Below are positions 6,492 through 13,020 of a stretch of DNA of 13,066 nucleotides, piece by piece. The notes below the pieces were generated by a model. That model made no database searches and was not told where the DNA came from. It was given only the letters and a program-made list of their open reading frames with translations. A program made the position numbers and the translations under genes. Source of the stretch: Desulfurococcales archaeon (GTDB lineage: Archaea > Thermoproteota > Thermoprotei_A > Sulfolobales > Acidilobaceae); contig WAOU01000092.1 of NCBI GenBank assembly GCA_015521095.1, positions 1-13,066 on the forward strand, given 5' to 3'. Every line of letters begins with the position of its first letter. The stretch's first letter is position 1.

Positions 6492-8025
6492 CATGTCTTA
6501 GATAGTATCTCCACGTAGGAGCCATTGTCTTAGGATGATTGGCGTAGACTTGGTCAACTCTTCTAATACTCGTGTTACGAGGCCACTCTTTCGGCTCGGA
6601 GGGGTCTTGACGAGCTATTACGGCGATCTCGCGGAGGGCTTGAACATATGCGTCTATGTTTTCAAGTGGCTCTGTCTCGGTGAACTCTATCATTAAAGCT
6701 TCGTCTACTATGAGCGGGAAGTATATTGTTGGAGCATAGAATCCTCTATCCAATAATCCCTTAGCAACATCCTCCGCTGTAACGCCAGTCTCCTCTTTGA
6801 GGGGTTTAGCACTTATCACGGCCTCATGTTTTCTAGGCCTCCTGGGCGCGTAGGGGAGAGCATATTCCTTTACTTCGCTTATCTTTCTTATGAAGTAGTT
6901 TGTTTTGGCTACAGCTAGCTCTGTGGCCCTGCGTAGGCCTTCAGCCCCCATGGAGAGGATATAGATATATCCCCACACTAGGGGAATTGTGTTGAACCAG
7001 AATGCCCTCAGCCTCTTTACACCTGATTTACCTGTTGGCCTTAAACGATATAATCCCGAGTCTTCGTCAAGGACTATTTCCGCGCCTGGAACTAGATCAC
7101 TCAGCATTAACCCCGTGTCACCGACTGGTCGGTTCTTGATGCAGATGGGTCCTGCGCCAGGTCCTCCACCGCCATGGGGACTGCTGAACGTCTTATGAAT
7201 GTTTATGTGGGCAATGTCGAATCCCATGTCTCCGGGGCGGGCATATCCCATTATACCGTTAAGGTTCGCCCCGTCATAGTATAGGAGTCCGTCAACACCA
7301 TGGACCAAGCGAGCTATATCGAGTATATTCTCCTCGAAGAGACCTAGAGTGCTGGGATTGGTAATCATGAGACCAGCCGTTGCTTCGCCCACTGAGGCCT
7401 CAAGTGCACCGAGATCAACGTTGCCGTCCTCGCCAGTAGGGATCTCGACTACCCTGAAACCAGCCATCGCCGCGCTGCTAGGGTTCGTGCCATGGGCACT
7501 ATCTGGGACTATTATTTCGGTCTTGGTTGCGAGCTGGTTCTTCAACCTGTGATATTCTCTAATTGTCAGTACTCCGGCAAGCTCTCCATGAGCCCCCGCA
7601 GCCGGGTGGAGAATGCACTTGTCCATCCCGGTTATTTCTGCGAGCCAAAATTGTAGCTCATATAATATTTCGAGGAGGCCCTGTACACGGTTCTCCGGCA
7701 TAAGTGGATGTAGCTCAATAATACTAGTACTAAATGAGTGTTTCAGAGCAATACGCGGATTGTATTTCATTGTACAACTACCAAGTGGAACAGGCCCCTG
7801 ATCCACTCCGTAGGACATATGTGATAGCCTCGTGTAGTGGCGGACTAGTTCGATTTCTGTAACTCCGGGAATTGACGGGGGATTCATTCGTTTTATCTGG
7901 TCAGAGATAGGCTTGCTCCTGCTAACTTCCATGAACTCGTCGGATCCCGCATAGGGTGTAGGGCTTCTATCTGGGTATTCCAGGAGGAGAGGTTCATCCC
8001 ACTTAGCCTGTCTATATCTCTTCAC
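6478..8025 (-). CDS. gcvPB: Glycine dehydrogenase (decarboxylating) subunit 2, PLP-binding
   Basis: This 515-residue protein is the C-terminal-half equivalent of the P protein of the glycine cleavage system. With GcvPA it decarboxylates glycine and passes the aminomethyl group to lipoylated H protein. It carries the PLP site: HINIHKTFSSPHGGGGPGAG near 273-292, with Lys278 as the Schiff-base lysine. Other family motifs are PLGSCTMKYNP (80-90), PDSAHGTNPSSA (174-185), ITNPSTLGLFE (221-231) and DGANLNGIMG (251-260). Length is normal. It starts at GTG (8023-8025), preceded in the coding strand by GGGTGAG about four bases away; that ribosome-binding site contains the TGA stop of gcvPA, so the subunits are translationally coupled. 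The T, H and L genes are not in this window. The stop lies inside the convergent ABC-cassette gene. Confidence 0.97.
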   Translation of the reverse strand: MKRYRQAKWDEPLLLEYPDRSPTPYAGSDEFMEVSRSKPISDQIKRMNPPSIPGVTEIELVRHYTRLSHMSYGVDQGPVPLGSCTMKYNPRIALKHSFSTSIIELHPLMPENRVQGLLEILYELQFWLAEITGMDKCILHPAAGAHGELAGVLTIREYHRLKNQLATKTEIIVPDSAHGTNPSSAAMAGFRVVEIPTGEDGNVDLGALEASVGEATAGLMITNPSTLGLFEENILDIARLVHGVDGLLYYDGANLNGIMGYARPGDMGFDIAHINIHKTFSSPHGGGGPGAGPICIKNRPVGDTGLMLSDLVPGAEIVLDEDSGLYRLRPTGKSGVKRLRAFWFNTIPLVWGYIYILSMGAEGLRRATELAVAKTNYFIRKISEVKEYALPYAPRRPRKHEAVISAKPLKEETGVTAEDVAKGLLDRGFYAPTIYFPLIVDEALMIEFTETEPLENIDAYVQALREIAVIARQDPSEPKEWPRNTSIRRVDQVYANHPKTMAPTWRYYLRHVRED

Positions 8026-8036
8026 CGGTTCTCACC
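8026..8036 (-). promoter_or_regulatory. Ribosome-binding site of gcvPB overlapping the gcvPA stop
   Basis: Read on the minus strand the sequence is GGGTGAGAACC, followed directly by the GTG start. The TGA in it (8034-8032) is the gcvPA stop codon. Terminating ribosomes therefore sit on the gcvPB ribosome-binding site, a simple way to balance two subunits of one enzyme. Confidence 0.7.
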
Positions 8037-9435
8037 CATTACATTTGAGGATACCGGCTAAGGCCTTCACTAGTTCATCGATATGAGTACGGCTGTGCAT
8101 TTCGGTGACTGCAATTATACCGCAGTGTTCATCGACATAAGAGGCTCTGACGTCTTCGAGTCCAGGTCCAATCAGTATATCGTTTTTCTCTAGGAGATCC
8201 GAGACCTCTCTAAACGATTTCTTAAAGCAGACTGATATATCCCTAAATGATTCTTCTCCGATAGTAGTGACGCCTATTTCGCCTAGTTTCTGTTTAAGAT
8301 ATATTGTACGTCCCCTAACCATATGTGCCAGAGCCTCTAGCCCATGTCTACCGTGTCCCGCAATGAAGGCAGCTGCCGCCAAGGCCATAAGAGCCTCGTT
8401 TGTTGTAATGTTGCTAGTTGCTTTCGCTCTCCTAATATGTTGTTCTCTTGTCTGGAGTATTAGTGAGAACGCTCTGTTACCTTCTTTGTCTCGTGTTAGT
8501 CCTACAATTCTCCCGGGAAGCTGGCGGATGAGTCGTTTATCGTCTTTGACGGCTATTATTCCTAGGTAGGGTCCTCCATAGTTGAGTCCTAGTCCTAGTG
8601 GCTGGGCGTCTCCTACTGCTATATCCGCTCCGAGTTCGCCGGGTGGACTATAGATAGTTGAAGCAAGAGGATCAGCCCCTATGATGACTAGTGTATTCTT
8701 ATCGTGGGCGATTTCTGTGGCTTTCTTAAGGCCGGGATCTACTACTCCAAGATAGCTGGGCATCTCGAAGTAGACGGCGGCTGTATTATTATCTATGCGG
8801 GAACCTAGATCTTCCAGATCAAGTACTCCGTTTACTGTCCGAGTAAACTCGATAGCTACATTGTGTGGGCCGAGATAGGATTCCAGGACTTCGACGTGTC
8901 TGGGATTAATGGTATCGGGTAATATGACTTTCTTACGCTTACGCGTTATCCTTAGAGCCATTAGCATGGCCTCGGCTAGGCTTGTACTCCAGTCATAGTG
9001 GGAGGATACGACAACGTCTAGCTCATAGATCTCAGCTATGAGTGACTGATACTCGAATAGTGCTTGGAGGAGGCCTTGGCTCGCTTCTGGCTGGTACGGT
9101 GTATAGCTTGTTAGGAACTCTCCCATAGATATAATATAGTCTATGTAGCTTGGCCTGTAATGATACCATGCTCCTCCTCCGAGGAACGGGGGTATTTTGG
9201 GCCTGGTTATTTTGCTAAGTTTACTCGACAGAATTTGATCGACTTCTTTCTCGCTTAGAGGCTTGCCGTAGCCGATTCTTAGCTTGTTCCATTCGTCCTC
9301 GGATAGACGCATCTCCGAGGGTATGTCTTTGAAGAGATCCTCAAATGAGTCTATGCCTAGTGTTCTGAGAAGCTTCTCTGTGTTTTCTCTTGATAATCCT
9401 GGAATCCACTTGTCCAGCAATTTTTCCGACACCAC
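8032..9435 (-). CDS. gcvPA: Glycine dehydrogenase (decarboxylating) subunit 1
   Basis: This 467-residue protein is the N-terminal-half equivalent of P protein and lacks the PLP lysine. Typical family motifs are present in order: FLGGGAWYHYRPSYIDYI (84-101), TSYTPYQPEASQGLLQ (109-124), FEYQSLIAE (127-135), GDAQPLGLGLNYGGPY (275-290) and, after LPGRIVGL (306-313), TREQHIRRAKATSNI (329-343), then GHGRHGLE (360-367). Family members often read GAGAYDHY where this one has GGGAWYHY, a mild variation. The start is GTG at 9435, with a second GTG immediately after at 9432. Upstream in frame there is no other start before a TGA, so one of these two is used. No clear Shine-Dalgarno precedes it. It is transcribed before gcvPB with a six-base gap. 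Confidence 0.96.
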   Translation of the reverse strand: MVSEKLLDKWIPGLSRENTEKLLRTLGIDSFEDLFKDIPSEMRLSEDEWNKLRIGYGKPLSEKEVDQILSSKLSKITRPKIPPFLGGGAWYHYRPSYIDYIISMGEFLTSYTPYQPEASQGLLQALFEYQSLIAEIYELDVVVSSHYDWSTSLAEAMLMALRITRKRKKVILPDTINPRHVEVLESYLGPHNVAIEFTRTVNGVLDLEDLGSRIDNNTAAVYFEMPSYLGVVDPGLKKATEIAHDKNTLVIIGADPLASTIYSPPGELGADIAVGDAQPLGLGLNYGGPYLGIIAVKDDKRLIRQLPGRIVGLTRDKEGNRAFSLILQTREQHIRRAKATSNITTNEALMALAAAAFIAGHGRHGLEALAHMVRGRTIYLKQKLGEIGVTTIGEESFRDISVCFKKSFREVSDLLEKNDILIGPGLEDVRASYVDEHCGIIAVTEMHSRTHIDELVKALAGILKCNG

Positions 9436-9621
9436 CGTCTACGTGTAGTAGAGTCAGGATAGATGCCTTTCATGCTATTCTGAGTGTTATGTGCTATGAT
9501 TGTATTATTTTGTGGGAGGATAAATAACATGATAAGTAGGCTTGTCATTATTCTGCCCGGGAAGAACTATTGTGTAATAAAAACTATGAAGAATGGTGTT
9601 GATAAGAAAAACTTAGAGGAT
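9436..9621 (-). other. Intergenic region: terminator of the binding-protein gene and upstream region of gcvPA
   Basis: No gene is visible in these 186 bases. Read on the minus strand, the end nearest the binding-protein gene has two T5 runs (see terminator entry). Further down are AT-rich stretches, TTATTTAT around 9527-9520 and AAAATAATA around 9512-9504, that could serve as a TATA box. Either would give a gcvPA leader of tens of bases. Which one is used cannot be decided by eye, and I see no recognisable riboswitch fold. Confidence 0.4.
9579..9611 (-). terminator. Tandem oligo-T terminator after the substrate-binding protein gene
   Basis: On the minus strand, T5 runs occur at 9611-9607 (GTTTTTCTT) and 9583-9579 (GTTTTTATT), about 11 and 39 bases past the TAA of the binding-protein gene. 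Archaeal RNA polymerase commonly terminates at such runs without a hairpin. Confidence 0.5.
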
Positions 9622-10944
9622 TTACGGTAGTGGGTAGAGTATTTGGCCGGTAGCGTAAGTATCCGGCCAGATTATGACCTTTACTAGGTTGTTGCCCTCG
9701 AGCTGAAACTGGACTAGAAGTACGTCGTGGGCTTCTTGGAATCCGGGGTATCCTCCTGGATACCAGTCAGAGCCCTGGAATCCTATTGGTCCATAGAACG
9801 TCATTAGGTGCATGTTTAGGAGTGCTTGTGATATTACTGTTGGGTCGACACTCTTAGTTTCTTCCATGGCTGCTTGTAGTAGGAGCCCTGCTGTGTATCC
9901 AATTACTGCGTAGTAGGATGGTTCATCTCCGTACTTGTTCATGTATTTTGATACGAAGTCCTCTGTTGTGGTGTATCCATACCAGTCTAGGCCTAGGTTT
10001 GCAGCGAATATCGGGTTGAAGGGTGCTACTGGCTCCCACTGTGATACGTATATTACACCTTCCATTTGGTTTCCGACTTGTTCGGATGCAGTATAGATGC
10101 TTGTTTCGGGTGCAAACACTATTATTGCCTTTAGTGTTGTCATGCCTGCTTGTTTAAGGCTGGTTATTGCTTTTGCTAGACCATCACTCTTCTCTGCTAC
10201 TATGAATATGACTTGTGGGTTAGCTCTCGTCTGGACTATTTCGTTGATTAATGTCGCTGGGTTGTTGGTGTATGATCCCTCGTATACTATGCTGTATCCT
10301 TGTAGGACACTTATCTGTGTCCTTAGCTTGGAGTAGATTGTAGAAGAATATGTTGCATTCTCATATATTATAGCTACCTGGGTTATGTTGGGATCTATCT
10401 GTTGTAGTGCCTGTATAGTGGCCTGAATCTGCTTGGATAATGGTGCCATCAGCATGAACGTGTACTTATAATTGCTACCTGTGAATAAGTCATCGTTGTC
10501 CGCGAATGTTAGGATGAGTGGTTTTTGGTTTGCCTCTGCGACGTCGATTACGGCGTCCGATAACTCGTTGGAGGCTGGTCCTACTAGGAACGTGACTTTG
10601 TCTGTTTTAATCATAGAGTTATAGGCTGTTGCAGCCGTTACTCTGTCGTCTTTTACGTCTTTACAGACTAGCTCTACTTCATAGATTTTTCCTCCAACAT
10701 CTATTCCATAGTTGCTTGCATCCTCTGCCCAGAGCTCGAGTCCCTTCTTTATTTCTTGGCTTATCTCGGCAAATGGACCTGTAGACGAGTACGAGCATCC
10801 GATCTTGATTATTGCATCTGGAGTCTTCGGTGATAGTCCATATTTCTTCATAGTTAGTAGAGCCCCGGCATAGACTCCTGCTAGGATTACTATTACTATA
10901 ATCGTAACCATTAGCTTGTTCATTGTGTCCTTTTCTAGGACCAT
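9622..10944 (-). CDS. Branched-chain amino acid-type ABC transporter substrate-binding protein, membrane-anchored
   Basis: This 440-residue protein is a type I periplasmic binding protein (Peripla_BP_6 / LivK-like), which captures amino acids or amides outside the cell. After a short charged N-terminus, residues about 11-31 are a hydrophobic anchor or signal without a lipobox cysteine. The mature domain opens with IKIGCSYSSTGPFAEISQEI (46-65), the usual ligand-binding start (IG...S.TGP.A), and continues with VTFLVGPASNELSDAV and VAIIYENATYSST, typical of the fold. The C-terminal domain includes SYYAVIGYTAGLLLQAAME and FYGPIGFQG, also family-like. The start at 10944 is supported by GGTGG six bases upstream; the ATG at 10923 (residue 8) is an alternative. 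No Liv permease or ATPase genes lie beside it, so the partner transporter must be elsewhere. The ligand is unknown; the adjacent gcvPA makes an amino acid plausible. Confidence 0.9.
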   Translation of the reverse strand: MVLEKDTMNKLMVTIIVIVILAGVYAGALLTMKKYGLSPKTPDAIIKIGCSYSSTGPFAEISQEIKKGLELWAEDASNYGIDVGGKIYEVELVCKDVKDDRVTAATAYNSMIKTDKVTFLVGPASNELSDAVIDVAEANQKPLILTFADNDDLFTGSNYKYTFMLMAPLSKQIQATIQALQQIDPNITQVAIIYENATYSSTIYSKLRTQISVLQGYSIVYEGSYTNNPATLINEIVQTRANPQVIFIVAEKSDGLAKAITSLKQAGMTTLKAIIVFAPETSIYTASEQVGNQMEGVIYVSQWEPVAPFNPIFAANLGLDWYGYTTTEDFVSKYMNKYGDEPSYYAVIGYTAGLLLQAAMEETKSVDPTVISQALLNMHLMTFYGPIGFQGSDWYPGGYPGFQEAHDVLLVQFQLEGNNLVKVIIWPDTYATGQILYPLP

Positions 10945-10950
10945 TTTACG

Positions 10951-10987
10951 CCACCACTGGATACTAACACACTAGTCTTATAAAATA
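10951..10987 (-). promoter_or_regulatory. Promoter and ribosome-binding site of the substrate-binding protein gene
   Basis: Read on the minus strand, TTTTATAA at 10985-10978 is a good archaeal TATA box, predicting a start about 26 bases on, near 10956. GGTGG at 10955-10951 follows, six bases before the ATG. The predicted leader is only about a dozen bases long. This makes the gene independent of the RFAP-synthase-like gene 114 bases upstream. Confidence 0.6.
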
Positions 10988-11058
10988 GATTATCGTTAGC
11001 CGGGAAGATGTAACTGGTATATATGAGTATTATCCAACACATAAAGTATGTTTTTTAT

Positions 11059-12018
11059 TTAGGGTTGCTCTAGGCATTCTATTGATGCAGGCATATTTCT
11101 AGGAGTTACGCTTATGATATCTGCGTCTACTCCAGCTATCTTGGTTATGAGTTTTAATGTTTTGATGTCGCTAGCCTCTCTATCCAATGTGGTAAGAGTA
11201 TATAGTGTAGGCCCCCAGCTACTTTGGGCCAAGAAGATACCGTCTCTCCAGGCCTCATCAACTATTCTTGCTAGATCTGGCCTATAGGATCCTCCCTGAA
11301 TCTTCGAGAAATAGGATCCGGTCGCAGACTGTATCTGTTTAAGGCCCGAAACTGCTAGATCTACGTCCTCGTTTGCAACGCCTTTCATGAGATCTATTAG
11401 GCCCTGGTATGCCATCCTCTGTATTCTCTCCGGGGCTCTCCAGGGATCCACATATGATATGGCTTGTTCCTCTTCTTCGCTGAAACCTCTAGATAGCTTG
11501 GGGAGGACAAGGATTATTTTCCAGTTTGACGGTAGAGCTGTATGCCATATTGGTATATGGCTTGGTGCGTTGTTTGTGGCTAGAATGCCTCCGTATAGGA
11601 AGGTTTGTATTCCCGCTGAGCTGGGGTATCCTCTTTTGAGTTGTCTTGCTAGTTGGTATACCTGGTTTCTTGTGGGGAGCGTGTTATTTTCTAGGGCGTA
11701 TATTCCAGTTGTTAGTGCCATTATTGTTTGTGTGGTTGAGCCTAGTCCGTGGTGTCTTGGTATTTTCTCGTGGGTATTTATACAGTAGTTGTTTTCGAGG
11801 TGTAGTGTTGTTTGTATTTTGTGTAGTATTTTTTCTATGTATGGGTCTCGGGGCTGTATTGTTGTTTTCTCGCATTTTTGTATTGTTATTTTGTTTTTTG
11901 GATATGATGCGTATATTCCGATGCTTGCCCATTCGACTTTGTTTGTTGTTGGGAGGGTGTAGAATCCTCCATGGAGTCTTGAGCCGGTTTCTGTTTTGAC
12001 ATGACTACATCGCGTCAT
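11059..12018 (-). CDS. GHMP-family protein, probable beta-ribofuranosylaminobenzene 5'-phosphate (beta-RFAP) synthase
   Basis: This 319-residue protein matches the COG1907 type. RLHGGFYTL (14-22) resembles the family's opening RLHFG-like motif. PRHHGLGSTTQ (87-97) is the GHMP phosphate-binding loop. GYPSSAGIQTFLYGG (130-144), PKLSRGFSEEEE (173-184) and QSSWGPTLYTL (265-275) resemble conserved RFAP-synthase blocks. The enzyme condenses PRPP with an aminobenzoate, releasing CO2 and pyrophosphate, in the first committed step of methanopterin-type cofactor synthesis. The ATG at 12018 is well supported by GGAGGT eight bases upstream on the minus strand. The first ~120 residues are unusually rich in Thr, Asn, His and Lys, and the underlying coding strand is about half A, unlike the 3' half. 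Another GHMP kinase activity remains possible. Confidence 0.78.
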   Translation of the reverse strand: MTRCSHVKTETGSRLHGGFYTLPTTNKVEWASIGIYASYPKNKITIQKCEKTTIQPRDPYIEKILHKIQTTLHLENNYCINTHEKIPRHHGLGSTTQTIMALTTGIYALENNTLPTRNQVYQLARQLKRGYPSSAGIQTFLYGGILATNNAPSHIPIWHTALPSNWKIILVLPKLSRGFSEEEEQAISYVDPWRAPERIQRMAYQGLIDLMKGVANEDVDLAVSGLKQIQSATGSYFSKIQGGSYRPDLARIVDEAWRDGIFLAQSSWGPTLYTLTTLDREASDIKTLKLITKIAGVDADIISVTPRNMPASIECLEQP

Positions 12019-12188
12019 TCTTGTATACCTCCTGTTCTTGGTTTACTGTTGGTTTAAAGGATTCAAATGAAACGAGGGTTTCGTATCATACTAGTCGTTC
12101 TCTATTATGTATTCTAGATTCCATGGTGCTACTCGGCTGTCTTCTTTTAATAAACAGGGTTATTAAGTCTTTCGATTGGTGAGACGGA
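12019..12188. promoter_or_regulatory. Divergent promoter region between the RFAP-synthase-like and ribbon-helix-helix genes
   Basis: These 170 bases serve two genes. For the minus-strand gene, GGAGGT (12032-12027) is a strong ribosome-binding site and CTTTAAACC around 12060-12051 is a possible TATA box. For the plus-strand gene, CTTTTAATAA (12144-12153) is a TATA-like box and GGTGAG (12178-12183) a ribosome-binding site five bases before the ATG. No small gene is visible in between. Confidence 0.55.
12147..12166. repeat. Perfect 7-base inverted repeat over the TATA box, candidate operator
   Basis: The arms are TTAATAA (12147-12153) and TTATTAA (12160-12166), exact reverse complements separated by the six-base spacer ACAGGG. 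The left arm is part of the TATA-like box of the ribbon-helix-helix gene. A dimeric regulator bound here would block TBP, so autorepression by the downstream gene product is the simplest reading. That is inference from position only. Confidence 0.55.
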
Positions 12189-12446
12189 ATGAGGCTCATC
12201 ACAGTAAAGATGCCAGAGATATACGTTAATGGCATCGAAGAACTAGTAAAGGCCGGCCGCTACTCCTCTAGAAGTGAGGTCATAAGGATAGCTGTAAGAG
12301 AACTTCTAAAAAGGGAACTATGGGGAGCCACGGTCCCAGTCGCCGAGAGGCCAAGAATGGTCGGAATCGCACCAGTCGATCTAGGCATAGGAGAAGAAGA
12401 GATACCAGGAGCAGCATCAATAGAACTAGACTACGCCTATACCTAG
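12189..12446 (+). CDS. Ribbon-helix-helix (CopG/MetJ-type) transcriptional regulator
   Basis: This 85-residue protein begins MRLITVKMPEIYVNGIEELV: a short beta strand (about 2-8) and first helix (10-22). GRYSSRSEVIRIAVRELLKREL (23-44) follows, the turn and second helix typical of archaeal ribbon-helix-helix DNA-binding proteins. These act as dimers with the N-terminal strands paired in the DNA major groove. The tail, about 46-85, is Pro/Gly/acid-rich, ends LDYAYT and shows no recognisable ligand domain. The ATG is set by GGTGAG five bases upstream. The promoter carries an inverted repeat over the TATA box, suggesting self-regulation and perhaps control of the divergent gene. No toxin gene follows in the same direction; the next gene is convergent. 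Confidence 0.88.
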   Translation: MRLITVKMPEIYVNGIEELVKAGRYSSRSEVIRIAVRELLKRELWGATVPVAERPRMVGIAPVDLGIGEEEIPGAASIELDYAYT

Positions 12447-12477
12447 CAGGCAACGGCGTCCCACTCAACAATAGGCA

Positions 12478-12488
12478 AGTTTTAACTT
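12478..12488 (+). terminator. Possible terminator of the ribbon-helix-helix gene
   Basis: AGTTTTAACTTTA, about 32 bases after the TAG at 12444-12446, is a T-rich stretch of the kind that can end archaeal transcription. The runs are short, so support is weak. Confidence 0.3.
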
Positions 12489-12503
12489 TATCATTATAAT
12501 ATG

Positions 12504-12528
12504 TCTAGAAAGATACTTTATATCTAGA
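12504..12528. repeat. Inverted TCTAGA pair at the end of the ASCH gene
   Basis: TCTAGA occurs at 12504-12509 and 12523-12528. Being self-complementary, the two copies can pair across a 13-base AT-rich loop. An alternative smaller stem, AGATA (12511-12515) with TATCT (12521-12525), competes with it. It covers the stop codon of the minus-strand ASCH gene between two convergent genes, so it may help separate their transcripts, or it may be chance. Confidence 0.35.
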
Positions 12529-13006
12529 ACTCTATGTTTTCACCCAAGAATTCTCCACGAATCCTCTTAATGAGGAGCTCGTACGTTTTATCTCCCTCTC
12601 TAAGCCTCCTATAACTAAACGGGGGCATCCATCCAGGAATTATCCTACGTATCTCCTCCAGCGTCACAGGCCTCCTATAAAGCCTAGGCTCCACAACCTC
12701 GATAGCCATAGCCCGTTTTGCTCCTCTAACATATGGCCATGCATCATCCCTTATACCGGTACCAGGTTGTCTGACTATGCTCCATATCTTCTCCGGTGTT
12801 CCGACAATTACCCTGCCAGCTCTGAATTCTCCAATAATGCTCTTTACTTTACCACTACTATACACGATTATTACAGCACCCTCCTCGATAAGCGGGCCTC
12901 CAGAGAGCTTCCTCAACTCATATTTCTTGATACCTGCGAATATCATCCTTGAATACTGTGGCCTGATACTCATCAGGTACATTGGTTCCCCGATTATCTG
13001 CTCCAT
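12524..13006 (-). CDS. ASCH-domain (PUA-like) protein, putative RNA-binding regulator
   Basis: This 160-residue protein has an ASCH domain, a PUA-like beta-barrel linked to RNA-associated functions. MYLMSIRPQYSRMIFAGIKKYELRK (9-33) contains the GxKxxE signature (Gly25, Lys27, Glu30). VIIVYSSGKVKSIIGEF (45-61) gives two core strands, and GAKRAMAIEVVEPRLYRRPVTLEEIR (95-120) the later strand and helix. The region to about 145 matches stand-alone archaeal ASCH proteins annotated as predicted transcriptional regulators. The ATG at 13006 has GGTG eight bases upstream; the ATG at 12982 (residue 9) is an alternative that keeps the whole domain. The frame stays open to the window edge, but without any upstream ATG, GTG or TTG. 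It converges on the ribbon-helix-helix gene. Ligand and target are unknown. Confidence 0.85.
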   Translation of the reverse strand: MEQIIGEPMYLMSIRPQYSRMIFAGIKKYELRKLSGGPLIEEGAVIIVYSSGKVKSIIGEFRAGRVIVGTPEKIWSIVRQPGTGIRDDAWPYVRGAKRAMAIEVVEPRLYRRPVTLEEIRRIIPGWMPPFSYRRLREGDKTYELLIKRIRGEFLGENIEF

Positions 13007-13020
13007 CTTATCTGCACCTT

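Noticed and set aside
8681..8687. ATGATGA resembling a C box of a C/D guide RNA
   Set aside because: No CTGA D box follows at a suitable distance and the site lies antisense to conserved gcvPA coding sequence.
9357..9548. Minus-strand 63-residue frame overlapping the gcvPA start
   Set aside because: It overlaps the conserved N-terminus of gcvPA in another frame, has no ribosome-binding site and resembles no protein I know.
11684..11932. Second minus-strand frame within the RFAP-synthase-like gene
   Set aside because: It is a shadow of the A/C-rich coding strand, made almost entirely of Asn, Thr, Lys and Arg, with no domain.
11646..11999. Plus-strand open frame for a hydrophobic 117-residue protein opposite the RFAP-synthase-like gene
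   Set aside because: It begins at TTG with no ribosome-binding site and is explained by the T/G-rich strand opposite a well-supported gene; Phe/Leu/Val/Cys richness is what such DNA yields when translated.
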